From positions 1 to 64,000 of the forward strand of contig JACPQD010000045.1 of assembly GCA_016190665.1 (NCBI GenBank): a DNA stretch of 64,000 bases, written 5' to 3'. Each line of letters opens with the position of its first letter. Within the stretch, counting starts at the first letter, position 1. The notes below the pieces were generated by a model. It did not search any database. It saw nothing but the letters and a program-made list of their open reading frames with translations, and was not told the origin of the DNA. Origin of the DNA: Chloroflexota bacterium. Its GTDB lineage: Bacteria; Chloroflexota; Dehalococcoidia; JACPQD01. This document shows, in pieces, positions 27,551-35,982 of the stretch. The position numbers and the translations under genes are program-made.

Positions 27551-28315
27551 TCAGCCGGCTATGTCCGCCTCGTCCAGCGGCTTCTCGGGGCGAGTTGGGA
27601 TCCTGAACATCTCCTCGTACTCGGCGGGGTGGTCCAACCGATATCGTTCCACGGACATCTTGCCCGTGAACATCGTGGTGTTGACCGGGAACGCCCCCGG
27701 GGGAAAATGGGCGAAGTACACATGCATGAGCATGATCCAAACTATGGCCAGCATCGCCTCATCGCTGTGAGCAACGTAGGCGGTGGGGATAATCCAGCCT
27801 GGCAGGAGCTGGGTAACCAGTACGGGGTACATCAGGACGAAGCCGGAGCCTGCCATCACCGGCATCCCCCAGAAGATCGCCCAATAGTCGAACTTCTCAC
27901 GCCAGTTGAAGCGGTCGAAGCGGGGCCTATCCTTTCTGAGGCCCAGGAACCAGCGCATCTCGTCGAAGAAGTTCACGAAATCTTGCGGGCCTGGTATCAT
28001 CTTGTACGGGAAGGGCCTCTTCAAGATCAGGATGGTGACACCAAGATAGAGCAGATGGTACGCGCAGTCCAGGACCATGACCCAGGCGGCGAAATGGTGC
28101 ACGTTCCTCATAGCCTCGATGCCGCCCCACAGGCTGACCCACCACTGGCTGAGGGCGGCGTCATGGAACTTGAGGGGCAGGCCGGTCAGGGTCAGGAGAA
28201 TGAAACTCCCTGCCAAAAGGCCGTGCTGAGTAACCTGGTGCACGTCGAACCGTCTAATGGATACTGCCGTCTCGTCGTCGGCAACCGTGAAGGTGGCGCC
28301 CGTTGCTACAGCCAT
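27551..28315 (-). CDS. Membrane cytochrome b (FdnI/cytochrome b561-type)
   Basis: Four-helix di-heme membrane subunit of 254 residues that would pass electrons between quinone and the c-type cytochrome. Hydrophobic segments: GLLAGSFILLTLTGLPL, FAAWVMVLDCAYHLLYLGVTILIL, FWGMPVMAGSGFVLMYPVLV, MLAIVWIMLMHVYFAHF. His candidates for heme lie in these helices (HQVTQHG, NVHHFAAW, DCAYHLLY, LMHVYFAHF). ATG 28315 has GGAGGGA upstream and is two bases from the cytochrome c stop, so the two are coupled. Confidence 0.85.
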   Translation of the reverse strand: MAVATGATFTVADDETAVSIRRFDVHQVTQHGLLAGSFILLTLTGLPLKFHDAALSQWWVSLWGGIEAMRNVHHFAAWVMVLDCAYHLLYLGVTILILKRPFPYKMIPGPQDFVNFFDEMRWFLGLRKDRPRFDRFNWREKFDYWAIFWGMPVMAGSGFVLMYPVLVTQLLPGWIIPTAYVAHSDEAMLAIVWIMLMHVYFAHFPPGAFPVNTTMFTGKMSVERYRLDHPAEYEEMFRIPTRPEKPLDEADIAG

Positions 28316-28317
28316 TT

Positions 28318-29208
28318 CTATTCCCTCCACCTGTTGGCAGCGTATCTTATCGTAGCCGTTCCCATCACGAGGACGCCCAGGCCCACAACGGATGTAGTCA
28401 GGATGGTGAGGAACACCTCTGTGTAATGGGCCACGGGTATCCTGTCTGGCGACGCCTCGCGGTGGCCGAGAAAGCCGCTGGCCAATCCTGAGCCGCCGCC
28501 GACATGGCATTGGTCGCAGGTCTTCGCCAGGTTGTCCATGCCGGCGACCAGGGAGGCGGGGTCGCTCGCGCGCTTAATGTCGTGGACGCCGTGGCAATTG
28601 GTGCACGTCGCCGCATCCAACTGGGCCAGCTCGTAAGTGCCCAACTGTAGCGCCTTGCCATGGAAGCTGCGCATGTAAGACTCGTAGACTTTTTCCAGGA
28701 TGCCGTAGCTCTTCATTAACTGCTCATCCCCGTGACAACGGGCGCAGGTGCCGGCGATGTTCTTCTTATAGGCGGGCGCCTTGTATTCCAGGACACGCAT
28801 CACGCCGTGAGGATCGCGCTCGGGGCTGTGGCAGTCCACGCAGGTGGCTACCTCCGTGTTGCCCTGGGCAAGTTGCTCTCCATGGATACTCTGGAGGTGC
28901 TGTTTGTATTCGTACTGGTGACAGGAGCCGCATTTCTGCGCCAGGGACAGCTTGGTCAGGGGCGTCTCCACCTTATGGGGGTTTGTCGTGTGGCAAGTGG
29001 TACAATCGATGAACCGGTGGGCGGCGGTGTTCAGCGACTCTACCTTCACATAGAGGTCAATCTCGCCGTCCGGGGTCTTCTTCTTGAGCCCCGGCTTACC
29101 GTGACACTGCAAACAGTTGCTTTCATCGACAGCGTAGACCTGGGCCCCGACCAACCAGATACCGAGCGCCGCAAGGCCGACGATGCCAGCCAGGACCACC
29201 TTTCTCAT
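28318..29208 (-). CDS. Heptaheme cytochrome c with C-terminal membrane anchor
   Basis: Exported multiheme cytochrome of 296 residues. A signal peptide (VVLAGIVGLAALGIWLVGAQVYA) is followed by seven CxxCH motifs: CLQCH, CTTCH, CGSCH, CVDCH, CARCH, CTNCH, CDQCH. A C-terminal helix (VFLTILTTSVVGLGVLVMGTA) anchors it. It looks like the cytochrome c partner of a quinone-linked cytochrome b (encoded next). A promoter is visible at 29257-29285. The set cytochrome c, cytochrome b, cupredoxin is not one I can name. Confidence 0.88.
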   Translation of the reverse strand: MRKVVLAGIVGLAALGIWLVGAQVYAVDESNCLQCHGKPGLKKKTPDGEIDLYVKVESLNTAAHRFIDCTTCHTTNPHKVETPLTKLSLAQKCGSCHQYEYKQHLQSIHGEQLAQGNTEVATCVDCHSPERDPHGVMRVLEYKAPAYKKNIAGTCARCHGDEQLMKSYGILEKVYESYMRSFHGKALQLGTYELAQLDAATCTNCHGVHDIKRASDPASLVAGMDNLAKTCDQCHVGGGSGLASGFLGHREASPDRIPVAHYTEVFLTILTTSVVGLGVLVMGTATIRYAANRWRE

Positions 29209-29256
29209 GGCAAGCCATCCTTTCCGCTCGCTTCGGCATTCCCAACCCCCAAAGCA

Positions 29257-29285
29257 ATGATACTATACCCTACTTACAATGTCAA
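29257..29285 (-). promoter_or_regulatory. Sigma-70-type promoter for the cytochrome c-b genes
   Basis: On the minus strand TTGACA (29285-29280), a 17-base spacer, then TATCAT (29262-29257), about 49 bases before the cytochrome c ATG. Confidence 0.7.
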
Positions 29286-29479
29286 TAATGCCCCATTTCG
29301 AAGGGATCACTAATCCCATACGCTATGTCCCATCCGTCTCCCCGGCAGCGGCTTTTCCCTGATAACAGGGCCTGCTGCGAACGCGCTTGCCTTCTGTGTA
29401 CCCTACCCCCTAGGGTAGCGCACCCCGGGCGGTATTGTCAAGGACCTGAGCAGCCACTACGTAAATCTCCCTATTAACA

Positions 29480-29508
29480 TTGACAAAAACACCCTATCGT
29501 GTTAGTCT
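29480..29508 (+). promoter_or_regulatory. Promoter candidate for the small membrane protein
   Basis: TTGACA at 29480-29485, 17-base spacer, weak -10 TAGTCT at 29503-29508. It points towards the gene starting at 29544. Confidence 0.45.
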
Positions 29509-29543
29509 GTAATCGTCGGATGGGTGAGTCTAGGGAGGCTGAG

Positions 29544-29747
29544 ATGAATGCCAGACGGCGTTTCAAGGCACAGAGCAGCAGCGACTCGGTTCCCGTTCCG
29601 GCCATAGTGGGGCCTATCCTGGGGCTGATGTACATCCTCATTTTTCCCTTTGTCGTGTTCGGGACGCTGGCCCGGGCCGGTGTCTCGTGGGCTGTCCGCA
29701 ACATCCCGGAAATGTGGCGGCGGCTCGGACACGTCCATCTTGTCTAG
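29544..29747 (+). CDS. Small single-helix membrane protein
   Basis: The 67-residue protein has a basic N terminus (MNARRRFKAQ), one long hydrophobic stretch (AIVGPILGLMYILIFPFVVFG) and a charged tail. The ATG at 29544 was chosen because GGGAGG lies six bases upstream; an earlier ATG at 29520 lacks an RBS. It is transcribed away from the cytochrome genes. No family recognised. Confidence 0.55.
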   Translation: MNARRRFKAQSSSDSVPVPAIVGPILGLMYILIFPFVVFGTLARAGVSWAVRNIPEMWRRLGHVHLV

Positions 29748-30098
29748 ACGATAAACGCCCGCCGGCTCGCTCTATCGCCTCCCTTGTTACCTGGCGATGA
29801 AGCCCCGCAATGCCAAAGACCGCCCGGCGTGCTGCACCTGTCGCCGCTATAGGCTTGTGTCCCCGAGCCGCCCTTAAGTCGTCAACCGTACCGCAATCGT
29901 CCTTTTCCCCTCAATGCGCTCGCTCTGCTGCGTGGCCGGACGGCCCTGATGATCGCAGCCTGGCCTTGCTGACTCGCCGATTTCGGCTATAATAAGATAG
30001 GTAGCCGAAACGAGGTCCTTTTCTAGATGACATCGGCGAAGGGATGAGGCTTCGGTTCAGCCTCCGCAGAATCCTTTAGGGTCTCGGGAGGATATGAC
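29748..30098. other. Spacer with promoter for the 30.1-31.4 kb gene pair
   Basis: No gene supported. A good promoter lies at 29966-29993: TTGCTG, 16-base spacer, TATAAT (29988-29993). It drives the two hypothetical genes that follow. Confidence 0.6.
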
Positions 30099-30689
30099 AT
30101 GGGCGACATCGGGAGCGCCTTCGATAAGGCCATGGAAAGGGTGGCGAAGCTCGAAAAGCCCTCGGAGGAGGAGCTTGCCCGTTGGAAGTATGTGCCCGAA
30201 GGCGAGAGGTTGGCGGTCCAATATCTCAAGGGAGAGGGAAACCTGGCTGCGGATGTATCCAGGTATGATGACAAAGTGAAGCGGTATGTCCTGGAAGGCG
30301 CTGTAGATATACTGCTGCGCAATCTCGATCTGCCACGCAATGAGTTTTTGAAGAACGCCGGCAAGAAAGCCATGGAAGGTCTGAAAGTGTTGAAGAGGGA
30401 CAAGACCAGGCTGGAGAATGTGTTCACCCAAGTCCGACGCGTCTTCACACATTATGAGCAGGACGGGGAGCGGCAACGCAAGGACGCTTACGCCCAGCTA
30501 CGTCAGAATTTCCAGAGTATGTTGCAACAGGCGATGCGTCAGCAGGGCGGTATGGCGCCGGGAGGCCGAACTGACGTCGAGAGCCATCCCCAGTTTCAGG
30601 AGGAGTGGCGGCGGACCCTGGCTTCTCTGGATGCCTCCTATCTCAAGCTGCTAGAGGAATACAAAGAGGAAATAGTCAAAATCCCGTAA
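30099..30689 (+). CDS. Conserved-looking cytosolic protein, unknown
   Basis: The 196-residue, highly charged, mostly helical protein has no signal peptide or membrane segment. Coiled-coil-like runs occur at about 95-145 (KRDKTRLENVFTQVRRVF; QLRQNFQSMLQQAMRQQ). ATG 30099 follows GGGAGGATAT. It is followed 37 bases later by another unknown gene on the same strand and is probably co-transcribed with it. I do not recognise the family. Confidence 0.7.
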   Translation: MGDIGSAFDKAMERVAKLEKPSEEELARWKYVPEGERLAVQYLKGEGNLAADVSRYDDKVKRYVLEGAVDILLRNLDLPRNEFLKNAGKKAMEGLKVLKRDKTRLENVFTQVRRVFTHYEQDGERQRKDAYAQLRQNFQSMLQQAMRQQGGMAPGGRTDVESHPQFQEEWRRTLASLDASYLKLLEEYKEEIVKIP

Positions 30690-30726
30690 GTTTATCACGG
30701 AATACGGCATAGGGTGGATTCTGGCG

Positions 30727-31428
30727 ATGCGTAGCGACGACGAAAGAATCATCAAGGCGATGCGGAAAACGAAGATCCTTCGTAGCCCCAAGCAGACGCT
30801 TGTCACCTTTGGGAACTCTACGATTCACTACTATTTGCTCACTCAACCGACCTACACGGCCAGGCACGGCGAGTCGAGCGAGACGGTAGTCAGGGAGGGC
30901 AAGGTGGTCGCGGAGAGGCCCAGGGTGGTGACACCCCACTACCTGATGAGCCTGGAGGGTTTCAGCGAGCACGCCCGGGCCTATCTGGAGATGGTGGCGG
31001 AGCAAGGTGGTGCGCACACGCCGGGCCTCTTCTACAGGTATCAGAATGAGTACCAGGGGCTGAATATCGTGTCCGAGCCCTTGCTCACCGTGGGACACAA
31101 GATATCCGAAGAGCTCAACAGCAAAGGGGAGAAGCTGGCGGTGGTCATAAAAGGGGTGGATGAGCTGTGGGACGTGTCGCTCTTGAAGTTCATTCACGAC
31201 TATACAGACAAGTCCATGACGACCAATGTCACCGAGTTGGGGATCAGGGGGCTTCTTGAAGTCGATCAGAGAGGGGTCCCCGGGGAGGCGCGGCAACGGA
31301 TAAGCGAGTTGTTCAACGAGGTCGAACGGGGCCAGTTGGAGCCCGCGGTGCTCAAGACTGAACTGGATAGATGGGGCCTCTTTTCGGAGTACGAAGACCG
31401 GTTTCTCAGGCTCTTCCGGAAGTCGTAG
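30727..31428 (+). CDS. Cytosolic protein, unknown
   Basis: The 233-residue soluble protein begins MRSDDERIIKAMRKTKILRSPKQ and contains HYYLLTQPTYTA and GHKISEELNSKGEKLAVVIKGVDELWDV. No nucleotide or metal motif is clear. A positional role with the upstream 196-residue protein is likely because they share one promoter. It ends at the 33-bp palindrome copy 3. Confidence 0.7.
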   Translation: MRSDDERIIKAMRKTKILRSPKQTLVTFGNSTIHYYLLTQPTYTARHGESSETVVREGKVVAERPRVVTPHYLMSLEGFSEHARAYLEMVAEQGGAHTPGLFYRYQNEYQGLNIVSEPLLTVGHKISEELNSKGEKLAVVIKGVDELWDVSLLKFIHDYTDKSMTTNVTELGIRGLLEVDQRGVPGEARQRISELFNEVERGQLEPAVLKTELDRWGLFSEYEDRFLRLFRKS

Positions 31429-31468
31429 CTAGAACGTGAGTCGGGGAGGCGGTCCCGACAGTGTTGTG

Positions 31469-31501
31469 AGACCGACTCGGTCTCCGAGACCGAGTCGGTC
31501 T
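31469..31501. terminator. 33-bp perfect palindrome between convergent genes (copy 3)
   Basis: Identical over 33 bases to the element at 21466-21498 (arms 31469-31483 and 31487-31501, CCG loop). It lies in the 104-base gap between convergent genes. No T-run follows, only TGGTTTG. Confidence 0.75.
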
Positions 31502-31532
31502 GGTTTGAAACCGGCTCCCAAATTGTGCGGGG

Positions 31533-32534
31533 TTACTTCTGGTTTTGCGGCGCCAGGGCGCCCGAACCTCTTCTTCTCATCAGCCAGAAGGCCAGGGCTG
31601 CTACGGGCAGAAGAGGCAGCGAGTAAATCGTCAGGTATATGGCTGCATCGATCAGGCCCCGTGTCGCCAGCAAGAGATTGGCCAGAGCGACGCTAACGGT
31701 CCTGGCTGGGTCCCAGGGTACTCCCGGTTTGCCCGGGATACTGGAAGCAACGGGCGTCAGATTGAGGGTTATGGTGGATAGGCTGGTCCTTTGCTGCAGG
31801 AAGCGCAGCCGGCCCTCAGCTCGCTCTATCTGAGCCTGGACGCTGTTAATGCGCTCCTGGATCGATAGGATGTCCTGGACCGAAGTCGCCTTAGCGAGGA
31901 GTTGCAAGTACCTTTCCAGACTCGCTTTCAGGTTGCGCACTTGCGATTCCAGGTCGATGAACTCCTCCGTAACATCCTGGGTGCTGGTGTTCTCCGAAGT
32001 GACCTTGTCTCCAATCTGGCGGACCCTCCGCATCGTCTGGTCGAAGTCGGCGGCAGGCACCTTAATGACGATGGTGGCCTCGGTTCGATCGTCCTTCTGG
32101 CGGATGCTGGTGGAAGCGATGAAGGCTCCCGGATTCGCCGCCACAATGTCAGAGACCGCGTCGACGGCCCGGCTCACGTCTTTGGCCACGATGGTGAGTA
32201 CAGCGTTCCGAATTATCTTCTGGTCGAATTGAAACGCTGCCCAGCCTCCTGAGGCGCCCGCATCTCCCGTGGCCGCTGGCGCCGCGGCCCGCATCTGGGG
32301 AGGCATGGCCTTGCCCCCAGACTCCAGCGATGGAGCCATAGGAGCGGGCGCCGGCAGCGGCGCCGCACCGTCCCTGGAAAAGGCGCCGCCCACACCGCCG
32401 GGGGCGACCATCCCCTTGCCGTCCAGGGGACCAGAACTCGACCCGCCCTCGAATAGCGAAAGCCCCAGAAGTAGCGCGATCACGCCCACAATACCGCCCG
32501 CTATCCAGAGCATTTTCCTCTTCATATTCCTCAT
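31533..32534 (-). CDS. DUF4349 membrane lipo/anchor protein
   Basis: The 333-residue protein has an N-terminal helix (WIAGGIVGVIALLLGLSLF), a low-complexity Pro/Gly/Ala linker to about 100, then a DUF4349 domain: IVIKVPAADFDQTMRRV, SENTSTQDVTEEFIDLESQVRNLKASLERYL in parts, a coiled coil, and STITLNLTP. A C-terminal helix (LLPVAALAFWLMRRR) is membrane-spanning. Function of the family is unknown; it is exported and probably faces outside. Two starts (MRNMKRK or MKRK) are possible. Confidence 0.8.
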   Translation of the reverse strand: MRNMKRKMLWIAGGIVGVIALLLGLSLFEGGSSSGPLDGKGMVAPGGVGGAFSRDGAAPLPAPAPMAPSLESGGKAMPPQMRAAAPAATGDAGASGGWAAFQFDQKIIRNAVLTIVAKDVSRAVDAVSDIVAANPGAFIASTSIRQKDDRTEATIVIKVPAADFDQTMRRVRQIGDKVTSENTSTQDVTEEFIDLESQVRNLKASLERYLQLLAKATSVQDILSIQERINSVQAQIERAEGRLRFLQQRTSLSTITLNLTPVASSIPGKPGVPWDPARTVSVALANLLLATRGLIDAAIYLTIYSLPLLPVAALAFWLMRRRGSGALAPQNQK

Positions 32535-32847
32535 GGCAGACCTCCTTGTTGGTTTTCAGTTTATCCCTTTCTGAGTATATAGACGCCTGGGCGGGCCAAA
32601 AGGTTCCCCACCAACCCGGCGGCGCCGGTTTCCTCTCTTTAGCAACGCTACCGGGGGCCCTGTGGTCTCCGGTAGCTGGAATGCCAGGCTTTGCTGCGCC
32701 CTTTGTCGCAAACCTCTTTCTCACCTCCGTTTGCGCGTTTCAGAAATGTCTGGCCCAGCGCCTTTCGGCGCTTGTCGCCGGCCGTTGAGCCCAGGCAACT
32801 GCGCGCGGCCCGCAGCCCCTTCGATGCGTGGTACTCGGGCGTATAGG
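32535..32847. other. Intergenic spacer
   Basis: No gene or clear promoter. It holds the 5' region of the DUF4349 gene (minus strand) and the 3' flank of the peroxidase gene. Confidence 0.4.
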
Positions 32848-34011
32848 TTACGGCTGATACCCGTCAGTCAACGTTTGAAGAAATGCCACAATGTCATCGA
32901 TTTCCTGATCCGTCAGGCCGAGACGGCCCAGAGTGCCTGGCATAACCATCGGATGCCTGTGGACGTTCTCTGCCACCTCGGGCGCCGGGTAGGCCGATCC
33001 GGGCAGATCTCGCGTGTTGTTGAAGACAACCACCTCTCTTAGCGTGGTGTGGTAGCCGTTGTGCGTGTAAGGCGCTGTGACAGCGCAGTTCCGCAACGAG
33101 GGTATCTTGAACTTGCCATCCTCACTCGCCGCCTCTTCTTCCGAGTAGCCTGCACTGCGCAGGAAATCGCCCAGCCCGCGGTCGACGTAGTCGACACCGT
33201 CCGGGTTGAGAGACGCGGGCAGGTAGTAGTAAGGGAGCTCCGGGTTGCGCGGCGTGCCCAGGTTCTGGTGCCCGAAGTTCGTAAAGATATCTTCCTCATG
33301 ACAGTTCGCGCACCGGGCCTTTCCCATCGGCTGGAAGAGCTTGTAGCCCCTGAGTTCAGATTCGGTGAAGCGGGCCTCTCCCTTCCTCCAGTAGTCGTAT
33401 TTCGATGTAAAGGGACTGACTTCAGGTGAGCGCATATAGGCGGCCAGGGCCTGGGCTATGCATTCATAAGCGTAGTCCACGTCTCCGAGGGCGGACCCGC
33501 CGAAAACCCCTTTGAAAAGGTCGGCATATTCCGAGCGCCGAACAGCAACGACCACAGTCGTCCTGTTCGGATTGTGCATCTCAAGCGGATTGAGGAAAGG
33601 CTCCCTGGCCTGCTCTTCCAGAGAGTTGACGCGGCCATCCCAGAAGAGGCCGCCCTTGTACTGGCCCTCCGGGATCGCCGGTGTTGTAGCCGGGTCATAG
33701 TAGAGCGCGGGAGCGAAGGCGGCATAGGCGACACTCTGCGCGTTACGGTTGCCGAACCGGACCTCGATGGCCCCTTGGGAGACCGGCAGGTCCGCGTCCG
33801 GGTCGGCAAACCCCATCTTGGGGTCGTGGCAGGAGGCGCAGGATTGGCCGGGGGGAGTCGAGAGAGTGGTATCGAAGAAGATGGCTTTGCCAAGCCCCAC
33901 CATGTCGTCGGGTTCTGAAACCGGGCCGCGGGCCGCCACGTGTCCGGCGTAGATCACTACCAGTCCGAATACCAGTACAACCGTTGCCAGAGCATAAACC
34001 AGATTCCTCAT
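32848..34011 (-). CDS. Diheme cytochrome c peroxidase/MauG-family protein
   Basis: Exported di-heme enzyme of 387 residues. A signal peptide (LVYALATVVLVFGLVVIYAGHVAA) precedes heme motifs CASCH (residues about 59-63) and CANCH (about 236-240). NRNAQSVAYAAFAPALYYDP, DGRVNSLEEQAREPFLNPLEM and TAPYTHNGYHTTLREVVVFNN (in parts) are typical of the CcpA/MauG family. It would reduce H2O2 or carry out an oxidation using periplasmic c-type electrons. The nearby heptaheme and copper proteins may be partners. It is the only gene on this strand in its transcription unit. Confidence 0.9.
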   Translation of the reverse strand: MRNLVYALATVVLVFGLVVIYAGHVAARGPVSEPDDMVGLGKAIFFDTTLSTPPGQSCASCHDPKMGFADPDADLPVSQGAIEVRFGNRNAQSVAYAAFAPALYYDPATTPAIPEGQYKGGLFWDGRVNSLEEQAREPFLNPLEMHNPNRTTVVVAVRRSEYADLFKGVFGGSALGDVDYAYECIAQALAAYMRSPEVSPFTSKYDYWRKGEARFTESELRGYKLFQPMGKARCANCHEEDIFTNFGHQNLGTPRNPELPYYYLPASLNPDGVDYVDRGLGDFLRSAGYSEEEAASEDGKFKIPSLRNCAVTAPYTHNGYHTTLREVVVFNNTRDLPGSAYPAPEVAENVHRHPMVMPGTLGRLGLTDQEIDDIVAFLQTLTDGYQP

Positions 34012-34138
34012 GTCAACCTCCGTTATGGGGTCTGTTACCCATCAGACTTAGGGCGTCTGTAGACAGTATATGGGGTAATCATCCGGGCAAGCTATCCGCC
34101 GCATTGTGTATTCCCTGCGATAAGTTCATGGAGAATTC

Positions 34139-34167
34139 TTGACACAGAAAGGAAATTGTATTACCAT
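34139..34167 (+). promoter_or_regulatory. Promoter of the ArsR-family gene
   Basis: TTGACA at 34139-34144, 17-base spacer, TACCAT at 34162-34167. An operator-like box begins just downstream. Confidence 0.65.
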
Positions 34168-34182
34168 ATTAGCGGATACTAA
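34168..34182 (+). promoter_or_regulatory. Operator-like box 1 (ArsR autoregulation candidate)
   Basis: ATTAGCGGATACTAA lies at the promoter's start site. A near copy (GAGCGAATACTAAT, 34553-34566) lies in front of the Cys/His-rich gene. The shared core GCG-N-ATACTAA suggests the same regulator binds both. Confidence 0.5.
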
Positions 34183-34187
34183 AATAA

Positions 34188-34520
34188 TTGGAGCTAACTC
34201 TGAACAATCAAGACGAGATCAAAGAACTGGCAAGGCTGTTCAAGGCCTTGTCCGACGAGACGCGGCTGCGCCTTTTCAAGCTCCTTGCTGATCAGGAGCC
34301 TGAAGGAGCGCTTTGCGTCGGCGCCCTGGCGATGGGCCTGGGCGTTACACAGTCTGCCGTCTCTCAGCACCTGGCAGTGTTGCGCGCGGCGGGCCTGGTT
34401 ATCGACGAGCGGCGCGGCTACTTTGTCCATTACCGGGTGAACCGTTCCCGGTTGAGAGAGAAGTGCGAACAGATGGACGCCATACTCGGCAAGGAGCTGA
34501 GCGAAGTAATCGCTGAATAG
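34188..34520 (+). CDS. ArsR-family winged-helix repressor
   Basis: Metal- or redox-responsive type repressor of about 110 residues. It has an ArsR HTH: ELARLFKALSDETRLRLFKLL, then ALAMGLGVTQSAVSQHLAVLRAAGLV and the wing DERRGYFVHYRVNR (in parts). No strong CxC metal site is seen; only Cys in ALCVGAL and EKCEQM. The start is uncertain: TTG 34188 has no RBS; CTG 34200 has GGAG seven bases upstream. It lies 64 bases before a Cys/His-rich gene that shares its operator-like box. Confidence 0.85.
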   Translation: MELTLNNQDEIKELARLFKALSDETRLRLFKLLADQEPEGALCVGALAMGLGVTQSAVSQHLAVLRAAGLVIDERRGYFVHYRVNRSRLREKCEQMDAILGKELSEVIAE

Positions 34521-34552
34521 GCTCTCTTTTTTTTAGCCGCTTATAAGTTTAT

Positions 34553-34566
34553 GAGCGAATACTAAT
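34553..34566 (+). promoter_or_regulatory. Operator-like box 2 before the Cys/His-rich gene
   Basis: GAGCGAATACTAAT matches the box before the ArsR gene at 9 of 10 core positions, and lies 19 bases before the ATG at 34585. Confidence 0.45.
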
Positions 34567-34584
34567 AAATTGAGGAGGCGTGAC

Positions 34585-34818
34585 ATGTGCGAAGGTCATT
34601 ATGAGGCAGATTGCGGTTGTCATCACGGAGGGTTAGGCCATGGAGTCCACGGCCACCCCTACGCATGCTGCTGTGGAGAGGAAGGTGGCGCTCAGGCATT
34701 CCGCCGCCGCTTTCGAGGGCGAGATGAGCGGGTTGCCGAGATGGAAGCCTACCTCAGGGACCTGGAGGCGGAGGCTCAAGGGGTCAGAGAGGAGATCAAA
34801 CGCCTGCGGCCGCAGTAG
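34585..34818 (+). CDS. Cys/His-rich small protein with coiled-coil tail
   Basis: The 77-residue protein has an N-terminal metal-binding-like stretch (MCEGHYEADCGCHHGG, then HGVHGHPYACCCGEEGG) with six Cys and seven His in 35 residues. The rest is a short coiled coil (ERVAEMEAYLRDLEAEAQGV). ATG 34585 follows GAGGAGG. It probably binds a metal or Fe-S, and its placement behind the ArsR regulator suggests control by it. Proteins of this kind (DUF5320-like) lie near other metal-responsive genes; identity is not certain. Confidence 0.7.
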   Translation: MCEGHYEADCGCHHGGLGHGVHGHPYACCCGEEGGAQAFRRRFRGRDERVAEMEAYLRDLEAEAQGVREEIKRLRPQ

Positions 34819-34919
34819 CAACGGCAAGGCATGGCTCATGAGGCAGGTCCGTTGCAACCCGGGTGGCAGTTTGGCCTATCGCACTGAGCCTGATCTTGGA
34901 CCGGACGAGGCATCAAGAT

Positions 34920-35675
34920 ATGAGTGAACACCCGACCTTGTTGGCCGTCTTTGCTCATCCCGATGATGAGTCAATCCGTTGTGGCGGAACACTGGCCCTG
35001 CTAGCCAAGAAAGGTTGGCGCATTCATGTGCTAACCGCTACAACCGGCCAAGCCGGTTCATGTGGCGATCCGCCTCTGTGCGCCCAAGAAGAGCTGGGGG
35101 CGGTGCGGGCCGCGGAACTCCAATGTGCGTGTGAGGCGTTGGGCTTGGAGCCGCCACAGTTGCTGGAATACCGGGATGGGACACTCTCTCAAGTGGACGA
35201 GGACGCGGCGGCAGCCCAAGTGTTCGACACCATACTGCAGTGCCAACCGCAGGTACTGCTGAGCTGGCCTCCCGATGGGCTTTCTGGACACCCTGACCAT
35301 ATAGCCGTAAGCCGCTGGTCTGAGCTGGCCTTCCAGAGGGCTGTGGCTGCGGGGATGGCTGTGCCTGTTGCTCTCTATCACCTGGTGGTGCCACAGTCTA
35401 TGGCAGATGCCTTGGGGTCTTATCGCTTCCGGCCCGTGCCGGACGAGGCAGTGAGCCTGGCTGTAGACGTGATGCCGGTCTGGGACAAAAAACTGAAAGC
35501 CATCCATTGCCATCGCACTCAGTTGGGGTCGTCCCCTATCCTGGCCGCGCCGCCGGACCATCAGCGTGTCTTTCTTGGTCTGGAGCATTTTCGTCAGGCG
35601 GCAAGTCTCGAGGGCAAGGATCCACTCGACGCATTGCCCAATGTGAGGAGGTACAATGCCAGTTGCAACAACTAA
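34920..35675 (+). CDS. PIG-L/LmbE-family deacetylase
   Basis: Zn-dependent N-acetylglucosaminyl-type deacetylase of 251 residues. The N-terminal AHPDDE motif (VFAHPDDESIRCGGTL) gives metal ligands and catalytic Asp. HPDH (GLSGHPDHIAVS, about residue 118-129) gives the third ligand. Such enzymes deacetylate GlcNAc-linked thiols or lipids. ATG 34920 has GACGAGG upstream and is in a better context than the longer frame. It runs a few bases into the next decayed ABC gene start. Confidence 0.85.
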   Translation: MSEHPTLLAVFAHPDDESIRCGGTLALLAKKGWRIHVLTATTGQAGSCGDPPLCAQEELGAVRAAELQCACEALGLEPPQLLEYRDGTLSQVDEDAAAAQVFDTILQCQPQVLLSWPPDGLSGHPDHIAVSRWSELAFQRAVAAGMAVPVALYHLVVPQSMADALGSYRFRPVPDEAVSLAVDVMPVWDKKLKAIHCHRTQLGSSPILAAPPDHQRVFLGLEHFRQAASLEGKDPLDALPNVRRYNASCNN

Positions 35676-35960
35676 TGGCAGCGCCATTGAGGCGGTCAAC
35701 CTCGCCAAGCGCTACGGGGAGCTGGTGGCGGTGGACCGGGCCAGCTTCAGCGTCCGCCGCGGTGAAGCGTCTGGCTTCCTCGGACCAAACGGGGCAGGCA
35801 AGCCAGTAGTGTCAAGTGAGATGGAAGAGCGCAACGGCATACAGCTTCGGTACCTGCAACTCTTTCGGCGCCAACCTGCTACTACCGTCCCATGTTTGGG
35901 CTGATCATGCCCACTATGACTCTGAAGGTCAATACAGATAGAAGCCAGTAGGTGTGCTAT
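35656..35960 (+). pseudogene. ABC-2 exporter remnant (ATPase 5' end joined to permease-like scrap)
   Basis: ATG 35656 with GAGGAGG upstream starts an ABC ATPase (NLAKRYGELVAVDRASFSVRRGE, FLGPNGAGK in parts), but after GAGK the sequence jumps to PVVSSEMEERNGIQLRYLQLFRR and stops at 35904. The Walker A Thr-Thr and everything after it are lost. Shifting one frame after QLFRR gives YYRPMFGLIMP, like a permease N terminus, so a deletion probably fused two genes. The intact exporter follows at 35983. Confidence 0.7.
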
Positions 35961-35982
35961 CCGCTGGCTCCTTTGAGGAGAG

